The translations under genes were made by a program, and so were the position numbers. The notes beneath the pieces are model-generated. The model was given only the letters and a program-made list of their open reading frames with translations. It searched no databases and was not told the DNA's origin. A stretch of 13,180 nt of DNA from Geodermatophilaceae bacterium (GTDB lineage: Bacteria; Actinomycetota; Actinomycetes; Mycobacteriales; Geodermatophilaceae), in the NCBI GenBank assembly GCA_013696785.1, contig JACCXW010000280.1, forward strand, positions 1-13,180, written 5' to 3'. Shown one piece after another: positions 6,733-13,180 of the stretch (position 1 is the first letter of the stretch; each line of letters begins with the position of its first letter).

Positions 6733-7883
6733 CTGCCGACTTCGACACCTATCGCCTGACCGACGACCACGAGCACATCAGGGCGGCCGTACGCGAACTG
6801 TCGGAGAAGGCGATCGCGCCGTACGCCGCCGCCGTGGACGAGGACAGCCGCTACCCGCACGAGGCGATGGCGGCGCTGACGAAAGCCGGCTTCCACGCCA
6901 CCCACATCCCGGAGGCGTACGGCGGGCCGGGCGCCGATGGTGTCGCGACCTGCATCGTGATCGAGGAGATCGCGCGGGTCTGCATGACCTCCTCGCTGAT
7001 CCCGGCGGTGAACAAGCTCGGCACGACACCCGTGCTGCTCGCCGCGTCCGAGGACCTCAAGAAACAGGTGCTGCCGCCGATCGCAGCGGGCGAGACGATG
7101 TTCTCCTACGCGCTGTCCGAACGCGACGCCGGTTCGGACGCGGCGGCGATGAAGGCCCGGGCGCGGCTGGACGGGGATCAGTGGGTGCTCAACGGCACCA
7201 AGGCCTGGATCACCAACGCAGGCGTCTCGGCGTACTACACCGTCATGGCGGTGACTGAGCCAGACATGGGCCCCAACGGCATCTCCGCCTTTGTCGTGCA
7301 CGAGGACGATCCAGGCTTCGAAGTGGGAGCCAAGGAACGGAAGATGGGGATCAAGGGGTCGCCGACGTGCGAGATCCATTTCACCGACTGCACGATCCCG
7401 GCCGACCGGATCATCGGCGAGCCCGGTACCGGATTCAGGACGGCACTGCGCACGCTGGATCACACGCGGCCAACCGTCGGGGCGCAGGCCGTCGGTCTCG
7501 CGCAGGGTGCCCTGGATCAGGCCATCGGCTATGTCAAGGACCGCAAGCAGTTCGGTCAGTCGGTCTCGAACTTCCAAGGCGTTCAGTTCATGCTCGCCGA
7601 CATGGCAATGAAGATCGAGGCAGCCCGGCACCTGGTGTACGTCGCCGCCGCCCGGGCCGAGCGCGGCGAGCCCAACCTCGGCTTCGTCTCCGCCGCGGCG
7701 AAGTGCTACGCATCCGACGTCGCGATGGAGGTCACCACCGAGGCGGTGCAGTTGTTCGGAGGCGCCGGCTACACCAGGGAGTTCCCGGTGGAACGGATGA
7801 TGCGTGACGCGAAGATCACCCAGATCTACGAGGGCACGAACCAGGTCCAGCGGATGGTCATGGCCCGCCAACTGCTGCGCTGA
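6729..7883 (+). CDS. fadE25: Acyl-CoA dehydrogenase, FadE25-like
   Basis: This FAD-dependent acyl-CoA dehydrogenase would introduce a 2,3 double bond into an acyl-CoA and pass electrons to electron-transfer flavoprotein. It is 384 residues, the size of short- or branched-chain enzymes. The first family signature ALSERDAGSD is at residues 128-137, followed by the flavin-contacting KAWITNAG (158-165). The second signature, IYEGTNQVQR (366-375), carries the likely catalytic base Glu368, the position used by short-chain and related dehydrogenases. The sequence and the place after purK-purE match what I recall of FadE25 (Rv3274c) in M. tuberculosis. Substrate length cannot be read from the sequence. 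The GTG start overlaps the purE stop (GTGA), and a putative leaderless promoter precedes it. Its tie to purine genes is conserved but unexplained. Confidence 0.94.
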   Translation: MTADFDTYRLTDDHEHIRAAVRELSEKAIAPYAAAVDEDSRYPHEAMAALTKAGFHATHIPEAYGGPGADGVATCIVIEEIARVCMTSSLIPAVNKLGTTPVLLAASEDLKKQVLPPIAAGETMFSYALSERDAGSDAAAMKARARLDGDQWVLNGTKAWITNAGVSAYYTVMAVTEPDMGPNGISAFVVHEDDPGFEVGAKERKMGIKGSPTCEIHFTDCTIPADRIIGEPGTGFRTALRTLDHTRPTVGAQAVGLAQGALDQAIGYVKDRKQFGQSVSNFQGVQFMLADMAMKIEAARHLVYVAAARAERGEPNLGFVSAAAKCYASDVAMEVTTEAVQLFGGAGYTREFPVERMMRDAKITQIYEGTNQVQRMVMARQLLR

Positions 7884-7908
7884 CGCCTACCGGCGAAGCA
7901 CGCATCGC

Positions 7909-9294
7909 TCAGAGTGCCTTGAGTTCCTCGGTGAGCGCGATGACGGACTTCTTCGCGTCGCCGAAGAGCATCGAGGTCTGCTCGGCGTAGAAGAGCGGGT
8001 TGTCGACGCCTGCGAAGCCGCTGTTCATCGAGCGCTTGAGCACGATCACCGACCGGCTCTCGTCCACGTTGAGGATGGGCATGCCGTGGATCGGTGAGTT
8101 GGGGTCGGTGCGGGCGGCAGGGTTCGTCACGTCGTTCGCGCCGATCACCAGGGTCACGTCGGTGCGCCCGAACTCGCCGTTGACCTCGTCCATCTCTTTC
8201 TGCACATCGTAGGAGACGTCGGCCTCGGCCAGCAGCACGTTCATGTGGCCCGGCATCCGACCGGCGACGGGGTGGATCGCGAACACGACCGGCACGCCCT
8301 TCTCCTCCAGCAGGTCGGCCATGTCTGCCACCGCGTGCTGGGCCTGGGCGACTGCCATCCCGTAGCCGGGAACAACGATGACCTTGTTGGCATAGGCCAT
8401 CTGGATCGCCGCGTCCGCGGCGCTCGTCGAGCGCACCGTTCGGTCCACCCCGTCCGCGGCGTCCGGGGCGATGCCGCCGCCGCCGAAGCCGCCGGCCACG
8501 ATCGCCGGGATCGAGCGGTTCATCGCCTTGGCCATCAGGTTCGTCAGGATGGAACCCGACGCGCCGACGATCATCCCTGCCACGATCATGGCGGTGTTGT
8601 TCAGCGCCAGACCGGCGGCGGCGGCCGAGAGCCCGGTCATCGCGTTGAGCAGTGAGATAACCACCGGCATGTCCGCGCCGCCGATCGGCAGTACGACGGT
8701 CAGGCCGAGCGCCGCGGCCAGGATGAGCATGCCGATGATCCACAGCTCGCTGGCACCACCGAGTCCGGCCACGACGGCACACGCGGCGGCGGCGACGAGC
8801 AGCACCGCGTTGACGAGCCGCTGCGCCGCGCCGAGGCCGATCGGGCGGCCCGGCAGGATCTCCTGCAGCTTGCCGAAGGCGACCAGCGAGCCCCAGAACG
8901 ACACCGACCCGATGATGCCGGCGAACAGCGACCCGACGATCACGTACGTCGCTTCGCCGACGAAGCCGTCGGTGGTGCGGAACTCCGACCACGCGATGAG
9001 CGCGACGGCGCCGCCGCCGACACCGTTGAACAGCGCCACCATCTGCGGGATCGCCGTCATCTTCACCTGCCGGGCGGACGGGACGCCGAGCAGCGTGCCG
9101 ATCACCAGCCCCAGTCCGATGAGCAGCCAGTTCTGCGTGCCCGGCGTGAGCAGGGTCGCGATCACCGCGATCGTCATGCCGACGGCGGCGATGAGATTTC
9201 CCCGTACGGCGGTCTTCGGGCCGGTGAGTCCGCTCAGGCCGAAGATGAAAAGCCCGAACGCGACGATGTAGAGCAACGTGATGAACGTGGTCAT
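7909..9294 (-). CDS. pntB: PntB, NAD(P) transhydrogenase subunit beta
   Basis: The beta subunit carries most of the membrane domain and the NADP(H)-binding domain III. The complex uses the proton gradient to reduce NADP+ with NADH in the cytoplasmic membrane. The protein is 461 residues, normal for the family. About the first 270 residues are strongly hydrophobic, with several helices. NGVGGG begins at Asn90, where the E. coli protein has its proton-channel His91. GGADMPVV holds conserved Asp208. Domain III follows: PGYGMA (309-314), HPVAGRMPGHMNV (341-353), GANDVTNPAA (385-394) and GDAKKS (445-450), which bind NADP. It is the last gene of the pnt operon and its ATG overlaps the pntAb stop by four bases. 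It converges with the acyl-CoA dehydrogenase across a 25-base gap that has no strong terminator. Confidence 0.97.
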   Translation of the reverse strand: MTTFITLLYIVAFGLFIFGLSGLTGPKTAVRGNLIAAVGMTIAVIATLLTPGTQNWLLIGLGLVIGTLLGVPSARQVKMTAIPQMVALFNGVGGGAVALIAWSEFRTTDGFVGEATYVIVGSLFAGIIGSVSFWGSLVAFGKLQEILPGRPIGLGAAQRLVNAVLLVAAAACAVVAGLGGASELWIIGMLILAAALGLTVVLPIGGADMPVVISLLNAMTGLSAAAAGLALNNTAMIVAGMIVGASGSILTNLMAKAMNRSIPAIVAGGFGGGGIAPDAADGVDRTVRSTSAADAAIQMAYANKVIVVPGYGMAVAQAQHAVADMADLLEEKGVPVVFAIHPVAGRMPGHMNVLLAEADVSYDVQKEMDEVNGEFGRTDVTLVIGANDVTNPAARTDPNSPIHGMPILNVDESRSVIVLKRSMNSGFAGVDNPLFYAEQTSMLFGDAKKSVIALTEELKAL

Positions 9295-9608
9295 TTCTTC
9301 TCGTCCCGGGTGGTGGCGTCGGGACGGGACTTGAACATGCCGAGCATCCGATCGGTGACCAGGAAGCCGCCGACGACGTTGATCATCCCGAACGCGATCG
9401 CGATGACGAGGATGACCTGATCGAGCACCGAGGGGTCCTCGGCGCGACCCAGGACGATGATCCCGCCGAGCAGCACGATCCCGTGGATGGCATTGGTTCC
9501 CGACATCAGCGGGGTGTGCAGCGTGTTCGGCACCTTGCTGATGACCGCGAAGCCCACGAAACCGGCCAGGACGAGGATCGCGAGGTTCGCGAGCAGTGTG
9601 CTGTCCAT
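9291..9608 (-). CDS. pntAb: PntAb, small membrane subunit (alpha2) of NAD(P) transhydrogenase
   Basis: This 105-residue protein corresponds to the C-terminal membrane part of E. coli PntA, encoded separately as in mycobacteria, Rhodospirillum and Thermus. Three hydrophobic segments are visible, at about residues 7-24, 40-54 and 64-85. The conserved stretch VPNTLHTPLMSGTNAIHG spans residues 26-43. His42 lies where, as I recall, the Thermus alpha2 subunit has its proton-path histidine, complementing Asn90 in PntB. The tail (residues 92-105) is charged and cytosolic. The ATG shares one base with the pntAa stop (TGATG), and the stop overlaps the pntB start by 4 bases, so the three genes form a tightly coupled operon. 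Confidence 0.95.
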   Translation of the reverse strand: MDSTLLANLAILVLAGFVGFAVISKVPNTLHTPLMSGTNAIHGIVLLGGIIVLGRAEDPSVLDQVILVIAIAFGMINVVGGFLVTDRMLGMFKSRPDATTRDEKK

Positions 9609-10687
9609 CAGTCGGCCGTCCTGGTGACGCAGCTCTTGGCGAGTACCTCGTCGCCGAAGTCCGGTGCCAATGCGCCGTCCTCGTCCAGCATGAGGACGAG
9701 CAGCGCGGCCACGTTGCGGGCGTACAGCTCGCTGGCGTGCTCGGGCATCGTGGCCGGGAGGTTCAACGGCGAGGCGATGGTCACCCCGTCCCGTACGACG
9801 GTCTGGCCGGGCTCGGTGAGCTCACAGTTGCCGCCGGCCTCACCGGCCAGGTCAACGATCACACTGCCTGCTCGCATGCCCTGCACCGCTTCGGCTGTCA
9901 CCAGCCGCGGCGCCGGCCGGCCGGGCACGAGTGCCGTCGTGATCACCACATCGAAGCCGCCGATTGCTTCGGTGAGCCGCTTCTGCTGCTCGGCGCGTTC
10001 GTCCTCGCTCAGCTCGCGGGCGTAGCCACCCTCGCCCGCGGCGTCGATGCCGAGGTCGAGCCACTGCGCGCCGAGTGAGCGCACCTGATCGGCAACCTCC
10101 GGGCGAACGTCGTAGCCGGTGGTCCGGGCGCCCAGTCGTTTCGCGGTGGCCAGCGCCTGCAGGCCGGCTACCCCGACGCCAAGGATCAGAACGGTGGCCG
10201 GCTTCACGGTCCCGGCGGCGGTGGTGAGCATCGGGAAGAACCGGGTGGACTTCTCCGCCGCCAGCAGCACCGACTTGTAGCCGGTGACGTTCGCCTGGGA
10301 GCTCAGCGCGTCCATCGATTGGGCCCGGGAGATCCGGGGCACCGATTCCATCGCGAACGCGGTGACACCCGCGGAGCGCAGTTTCTCGATCGTCGCGGGC
10401 GCGCTCAGCGGCGCCAGGAAACCGATCAGATGTGCGCCGGAGCGCAGCCGGGCGATCTCCTCGTCGGTCGGCGGTCTGACCTTGACCAGGACGTCGGTCT
10501 CCCAAGGGTCGCCGATGGAAGCGCCGGCGTCGCGGTAGGCCTCGTCGGTGATGAGCGCCTCGCCACCGGCTCCGGATTCGACGACGACCTCGACACCGCG
10601 GGCGCAGAGCGTGGCGACGACCTTCGGTACGAGTGCCACCCGGCGCTCACCGTCCGCCGACTCACAGGGAACCCCTACACGGGTCAC
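9608..10687 (-). CDS. pntAa: PntAa, NAD(H)-binding subunit (alpha1) of NAD(P) transhydrogenase
   Basis: This is the soluble domain I subunit that binds NADH and passes hydride to NADP+ on PntB. It has 359 residues and lacks the C-terminal membrane helices, which are on PntAb. The N-terminus RVGVPCESADGERRVALVP is typical of the AlaDH/PNT family. The RQD-loop residues are present in RISRAQSMD as Arg118, Gln123 and Asp126. The NAD-binding Rossmann motif GVGVAG is at residues 170-175, with the acidic residue Asp193 at the end of the next strand. TTALVPGRPAPRLV and SVIVDLAGEAGGNCE follow. The GTG start is fixed by a strong AGGGAGGT site six bases upstream. It is the first pnt gene, 81 bases downstream of the DUF2142 gene on the same strand. 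Confidence 0.96.
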   Translation of the reverse strand: MTRVGVPCESADGERRVALVPKVVATLCARGVEVVVESGAGGEALITDEAYRDAGASIGDPWETDVLVKVRPPTDEEIARLRSGAHLIGFLAPLSAPATIEKLRSAGVTAFAMESVPRISRAQSMDALSSQANVTGYKSVLLAAEKSTRFFPMLTTAAGTVKPATVLILGVGVAGLQALATAKRLGARTTGYDVRPEVADQVRSLGAQWLDLGIDAAGEGGYARELSEDERAEQQKRLTEAIGGFDVVITTALVPGRPAPRLVTAEAVQGMRAGSVIVDLAGEAGGNCELTEPGQTVVRDGVTIASPLNLPATMPEHASELYARNVAALLVLMLDEDGALAPDFGDEVLAKSCVTRTAD

Positions 10688-10693
10688 CGTCGT

Positions 10694-10701
10694 ACCTCCC
10701 T
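10694..10701 (-). promoter_or_regulatory. Strong ribosome binding site of pntAa
   Basis: AGGGAGGT on the minus strand ends 6 bases before the GTG at 10687. It is the strongest Shine-Dalgarno match in the window and decides the GTG start. It also marks pntAa as having a normal leader, unlike the three putative leaderless genes. Confidence 0.8.
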
Positions 10702-10713
10702 GTACTCACCGGC

Positions 10714-10732
10714 AGTCCGGATGACACGGACT
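10714..10732. terminator. Small hairpin between the DUF2142 gene and pntAa
   Basis: AGTCCG (10714-10719) and CGGACT (10727-10732) are perfect 6-base arms around a 7-base loop. The hairpin lies 36 bases after the DUF2142 stop and about 12 bases before the pntAa ribosome binding site. It could be a weak terminator or a 5' leader structure. There is no T tract on either side. The 81-base gap shows no good TANNNT promoter; CAGAAT (10768-10763, minus strand) is a poor -10 candidate. Confidence 0.25.
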
Positions 10733-10768
10733 CGTCGCAGCAGCGAGGTCCAGGTGTGCGCGATTCTG

Positions 10769-12415
10769 TCATGTCGGCGACGCCGTACCGGCCGCCACAT
10801 CGACGCGAGCCGGCGCACCGGCGCGGGCAGCCCAGACGATCGCGGCGACCGGGACGAGCAGCAGGAGCAGCCCCGCAGCCACGGCGACCGTGTCGACAAG
10901 CCACTCCGGCCACGGCGACCAGGCCGTCATCAGATCCCATGCCTGCCCCATTCCGACGCCCACATCGACGTAGAAGCCACGGAAAGCGGCGAGCGCGCCG
11001 TACGCCGCAAGGGCTGCGCTCGCGGTGGCCGCGAGCGGCACCAGCCAGCGCTCGCTGACCCGCGCGAGGCGGGCGAGTACGCCGAGCCCGACCGCCACGG
11101 CGGCGACGACGGTGAGCAGCGCGCCGAACAGATACCGGCCCTGCACGCCGTTGAACCGGCCGTCGCGCAGATGCGACGCGTACACCGTCGCGAACAGGAC
11201 CGCGAGTGTCACCAACGGGAACACGGCCAGCACGATCAAGGGTCTCCGCGCGCTGCGGCTGCCGAGCGCCGCCAGCGCCGTGACCGCCACACCGACGGTC
11301 AGGCCGGTGGTCAGTGTCGTACTGAGAGGGAGTTCCAGCCAGCCGAAATTCCCCCAGGCGCTGGAGTTCAGCAGCTCAAGGAAGTGCGCGCCGTACTCGT
11401 CCACCGGCAGCGAACGTCCCGTGCGGGCCCGCTCGACACCGAACCCGTTGGGCTGGACGGTGCCGTAGCGCACCAGGTTCAGCCCCCACCACCAACCCCC
11501 TACGACGAATGCCCCCGCCAGTACGGCGAGGCCGCCGGCGGCGGCCCGCCACCAGGAGCGGCTGCTGTGCAGCCCGAGCGTGACGGCGACCGCGACGACG
11601 GGTAGAGCGGTGAGCATCGTTCCCTTGGTGACGAGGCCGATGCCGAGGACGACGGCGATCGACCCGAGCAGCAGCGTGCTGCGCGCTCCGGTCAGCACGT
11701 ACGCGAGCTGCGTCACGAGGATGGCGCCGAGCAGGACGATCAGCGCGTCGTTGTTGACACTCGAGCCGACGTGGACGAGTTGCGGCACACCGATCGGAAG
11801 GAAGGCCGCGGCGCTGCCGAGCGTGGTGGAGCCGGTCAGCCGGCGTACCAGCAGGTAGGCCAGCAGCGGCAGCCAGACGACCATCGCGACGCTGACCAGT
11901 CGCATCAATGCCAGCTGCCGGTCGAATCGCCAGTCCTCCGCGTCCAGCACGATCAGGACCCCGGCCTGTACGGCGTAGTACGCCGGCGGATGCTGCGTCA
12001 TCTGGTTCGTGATGTCGGTCAGGCCCCCCGGCGCCAAGGCGGCATACGGGAGGCGTTGATCGGGTGGGCTCGGCTGCTGCGCGCTGTACAGGGCCCGCCC
12101 CGCGGGGGCCCCCTGTGCGATGTGCACGCCGGGGAGGGTGTTGCCACGTGACGTCGGCTGGTCCTGTTGCTCGACGAAGCCGATGATCACCTGACTGCGC
12201 AGTACCCCCGGATTCAGGTTGGCATCACCCGGTTTCGGCCAGCCTTCGCCCTGGACCAGACCGAGCACCGCGCTGACATGCTGCGGCTCGTCCGGCGCGC
12301 GGTATGCCGGAGTCATGACCGTCCAGCCGACCAGTACGGCGGCGAAGAGTGCGAGCGCGCAGCGGACCAGGACCGGGATGTCGCGAACGGCTCGCGGGAT
12401 CAGACTTCCCCGCAT
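10769..12415 (-). CDS. DUF2142-family polytopic membrane protein (GT-C-like)
   Basis: A 548-residue integral membrane protein with about ten or more hydrophobic segments. It matches the DUF2142 family, whose members look like GT-C glycosyltransferases and often sit in surface-polysaccharide loci; no reaction is established. Motifs that support the call are PAYRAPDEPQH (residues 36-46), just after the first helix and equivalent to the acidic loop of GT-C enzymes, HPPAYY (142-147), SSVNNDAL (218-225), WGNFGW (354-359) and QGRYLFG (425-431). The large loop at residues 50-145 would be extracytoplasmic. The short tail (531-548) is Ala/Pro-rich. The ATG shares one base with the stop of the DUF1028 gene (TGATG). 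A role in exporting or glycosylating a surface polymer is inference only. Confidence 0.82.
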   Translation of the reverse strand: MRGSLIPRAVRDIPVLVRCALALFAAVLVGWTVMTPAYRAPDEPQHVSAVLGLVQGEGWPKPGDANLNPGVLRSQVIIGFVEQQDQPTSRGNTLPGVHIAQGAPAGRALYSAQQPSPPDQRLPYAALAPGGLTDITNQMTQHPPAYYAVQAGVLIVLDAEDWRFDRQLALMRLVSVAMVVWLPLLAYLLVRRLTGSTTLGSAAAFLPIGVPQLVHVGSSVNNDALIVLLGAILVTQLAYVLTGARSTLLLGSIAVVLGIGLVTKGTMLTALPVVAVAVTLGLHSSRSWWRAAAGGLAVLAGAFVVGGWWWGLNLVRYGTVQPNGFGVERARTGRSLPVDEYGAHFLELLNSSAWGNFGWLELPLSTTLTTGLTVGVAVTALAALGSRSARRPLIVLAVFPLVTLAVLFATVYASHLRDGRFNGVQGRYLFGALLTVVAAVAVGLGVLARLARVSERWLVPLAATASAALAAYGALAAFRGFYVDVGVGMGQAWDLMTAWSPWPEWLVDTVAVAAGLLLLLVPVAAIVWAARAGAPARVDVAAGTASPT

Positions 12416-13180
12416 CAGTCGAGCAACTCACCGACGTGCGGAAGGCGGCCGGCGGCGTGCATGCGCCGGAGGAGGGTGTCCCAGCCGGGACGTTGCCGCA
12501 GCGCAGTGACTGCTGCCCGCGCCTGGTCCTTGTCGCCGCGTTGCGCGGCAGCAAGCGCCCCGTACAACTCGCGCAGTACGGCCGGCGCCTCGATCCGCAG
12601 CAGCTCCCAGTCCCCGCGCTGATAGGCCCGCTGCAGCCGCAGCAGCCGGTGAAGTTCGGCGACCGGATCGGCGTGGTAGTCCACCCGCAGGTCGATGTCG
12701 ACGGGCAGCATCCGATCGTCGCGGTCGGCGGGCACCACGAGCAACGTCGCCGACTGCCGGCCCCGCAGGTCACCGCCGGCCTCCTCGGCCGCGCGCAGGA
12801 CGGCCAGCAGGCGCTCGGGCAACGCGCCGGTCGCTTCGGCGTATGCCGCGGCCATGGCTGGTACGACGCTGCGCGATACCAACATGTTTCCCTGCACGCT
12901 GACCCCGTCGGCGCGCAGATCCGAGCACGCCGGCACGCAGCCGCCGCCGGTCCAGGAGGCGACCCGGCCCAGGCTGTCGACGATCGCCACCTGACGTTCG
13001 GCGGCGTCGGGGTCCGCGGCGAGCAGCCGGACGAGGACGTCGTGCGGCGCCATCCCGCTGGCCAGCAGGTCCAGGCCGGTGGCGCCGTAGGACCGGTTGG
13101 TCTGCGCCTGCGTGGCGATCACGCCGACTCCTGCCCGCGCCCAGGGGACTGAACGCCCGACCGCGAGGACGGCGGTGGCG
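12415..13180 (-). CDS. DUF1028-family protein (Ntn-hydrolase-like), 5' partial
   Basis: The frame is open to the right edge. Reading past the in-frame GTG at 13122, the upstream codons give AVGRSVPWARAGVGVIATQA, which is the conserved N-terminal region of DUF1028. The gene therefore starts outside the window and 13122 is not the true start. DUF1028 proteins have an Ntn-hydrolase-type fold with a candidate nucleophile near the N-terminus, missing here; the substrate is unknown. Other family marks are QTNRSYG, a VQGNMLVS stretch, a GDLRGRQSATLLV segment and a C-terminal VDYHADPVAELHRLL. The last 70 or so residues are helical and Arg/Ala-rich. It shares one base with the DUF2142 start, so the two are probably one transcript. 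The full-length protein would be somewhat over 255 residues. Confidence 0.85.
   Translation of the reverse strand, partial: ATAVLAVGRSVPWARAGVGVIATQAQTNRSYGATGLDLLASGMAPHDVLVRLLAADPDAAERQVAIVDSLGRVASWTGGGCVPACSDLRADGVSVQGNMLVSRSVVPAMAAAYAEATGALPERLLAVLRAAEEAGGDLRGRQSATLLVVPADRDDRMLPVDIDLRVDYHADPVAELHRLLRLQRAYQRGDWELLRIEAPAVLRELYGALAAAQRGDKDQARAAVTALRQRPGWDTLLRRMHAAGRLPHVGELLD

Noticed and set aside
6333..7871. A 512-codon antisense frame across purE and the acyl-CoA dehydrogenase
   Set aside because: It spans two firmly identified genes on the other strand, and its His/Arg/Gly-rich product has no recognisable domain.
7884..7895. Tiny hairpin CGCC-TACC-GGCG between the acyl-CoA dehydrogenase and pntB
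   Set aside because: A four-pair stem with no T tract is too small to call a terminator at this base composition.
8471..9271. A 266-codon plus-strand frame opposite pntB, rich in Ala, Pro, Ser and Thr
   Set aside because: It is the complement of the hydrophobic PntB membrane region; the apparent composition comes from reading that strand backwards.
10763..10768. CAGAAT as a -10 for the pnt operon
   Set aside because: It is one mismatch from a good hexamer but has no -35 at 16-18 bases and overlaps the end of the DUF2142 gene; not enough to list as a promoter.
10319..11605. A 428-codon plus-strand frame across pntAa and the DUF2142 gene
   Set aside because: Product is Arg/Gly/His-rich and of low complexity, opposite two genes with clear motifs.
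13120..13122. GTG at 13122 as start of the DUF1028 gene
   Set aside because: The frame stays open to the window edge and the upstream codons encode conserved DUF1028 residues, so the start is outside the window.

Overview
The window reads as a chromosomal segment of a high-GC Gram-positive bacterium (Actinomycetota). The signs are very high G+C, G/C-rich third codon positions, several GTG starts, a mycobacterial-style purK-purE-fadE25 gene order with a divergent GtrA-family gene, and a three-subunit transhydrogenase. I cannot fix the order or genus. There are eleven genes, all apparently intact except the two cut by the window edges. No rRNA, tRNA, CRISPR, insertion sequence or phage gene is visible. 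The longest gene-free stretch is 108 bases (4997-5104).

Layout. (1) Bases 1-4060, plus strand: sbcD (5' end missing) and sbcC, the two subunits of the SbcCD (Mre11-Rad50 type) DNA-end nuclease. (2) Bases 4068-4996, minus strand: a GtrA-family membrane protein followed by a MaoC-like hotdog protein. This pair converges on sbcC and diverges from purK. (3) Bases 5105-7883, plus strand: purK, purE and a FadE25-like acyl-CoA dehydrogenase. They are joined by 4-base stop/start overlaps, so de novo purine synthesis (AIR to CAIR) is tied to an acyl-CoA oxidation enzyme. (4) Bases 7909-13180, minus strand, read from right to left: a DUF1028 protein (5' end missing), a DUF2142 polytopic membrane protein, an 81-base gap, then pntAa, pntAb and pntB, encoding the proton-translocating NAD(P) transhydrogenase.

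The genes are packed tightly. Of eight same-strand junctions, seven overlap by 1 or 4 bases and only DUF2142/pntAa has a gap. Three starts (gtrA-like, purK and the fadE25-like gene) have a TANNNT -10 hexamer ending 6-7 bases before the start codon. This is the arrangement known for leaderless mRNAs in actinobacteria. The third of these lies inside the 3' end of purE and could give the dehydrogenase its own transcript.

I found no convincing undescribed multi-gene system; these are largely housekeeping genes. The observations most worth testing are the internal leaderless promoter in purE, the paired divergent leaderless starts with an inverted repeat beside the purK -10, the gtrA/maoC coupling, and the DUF1028-DUF2142 pair upstream of the transhydrogenase operon.
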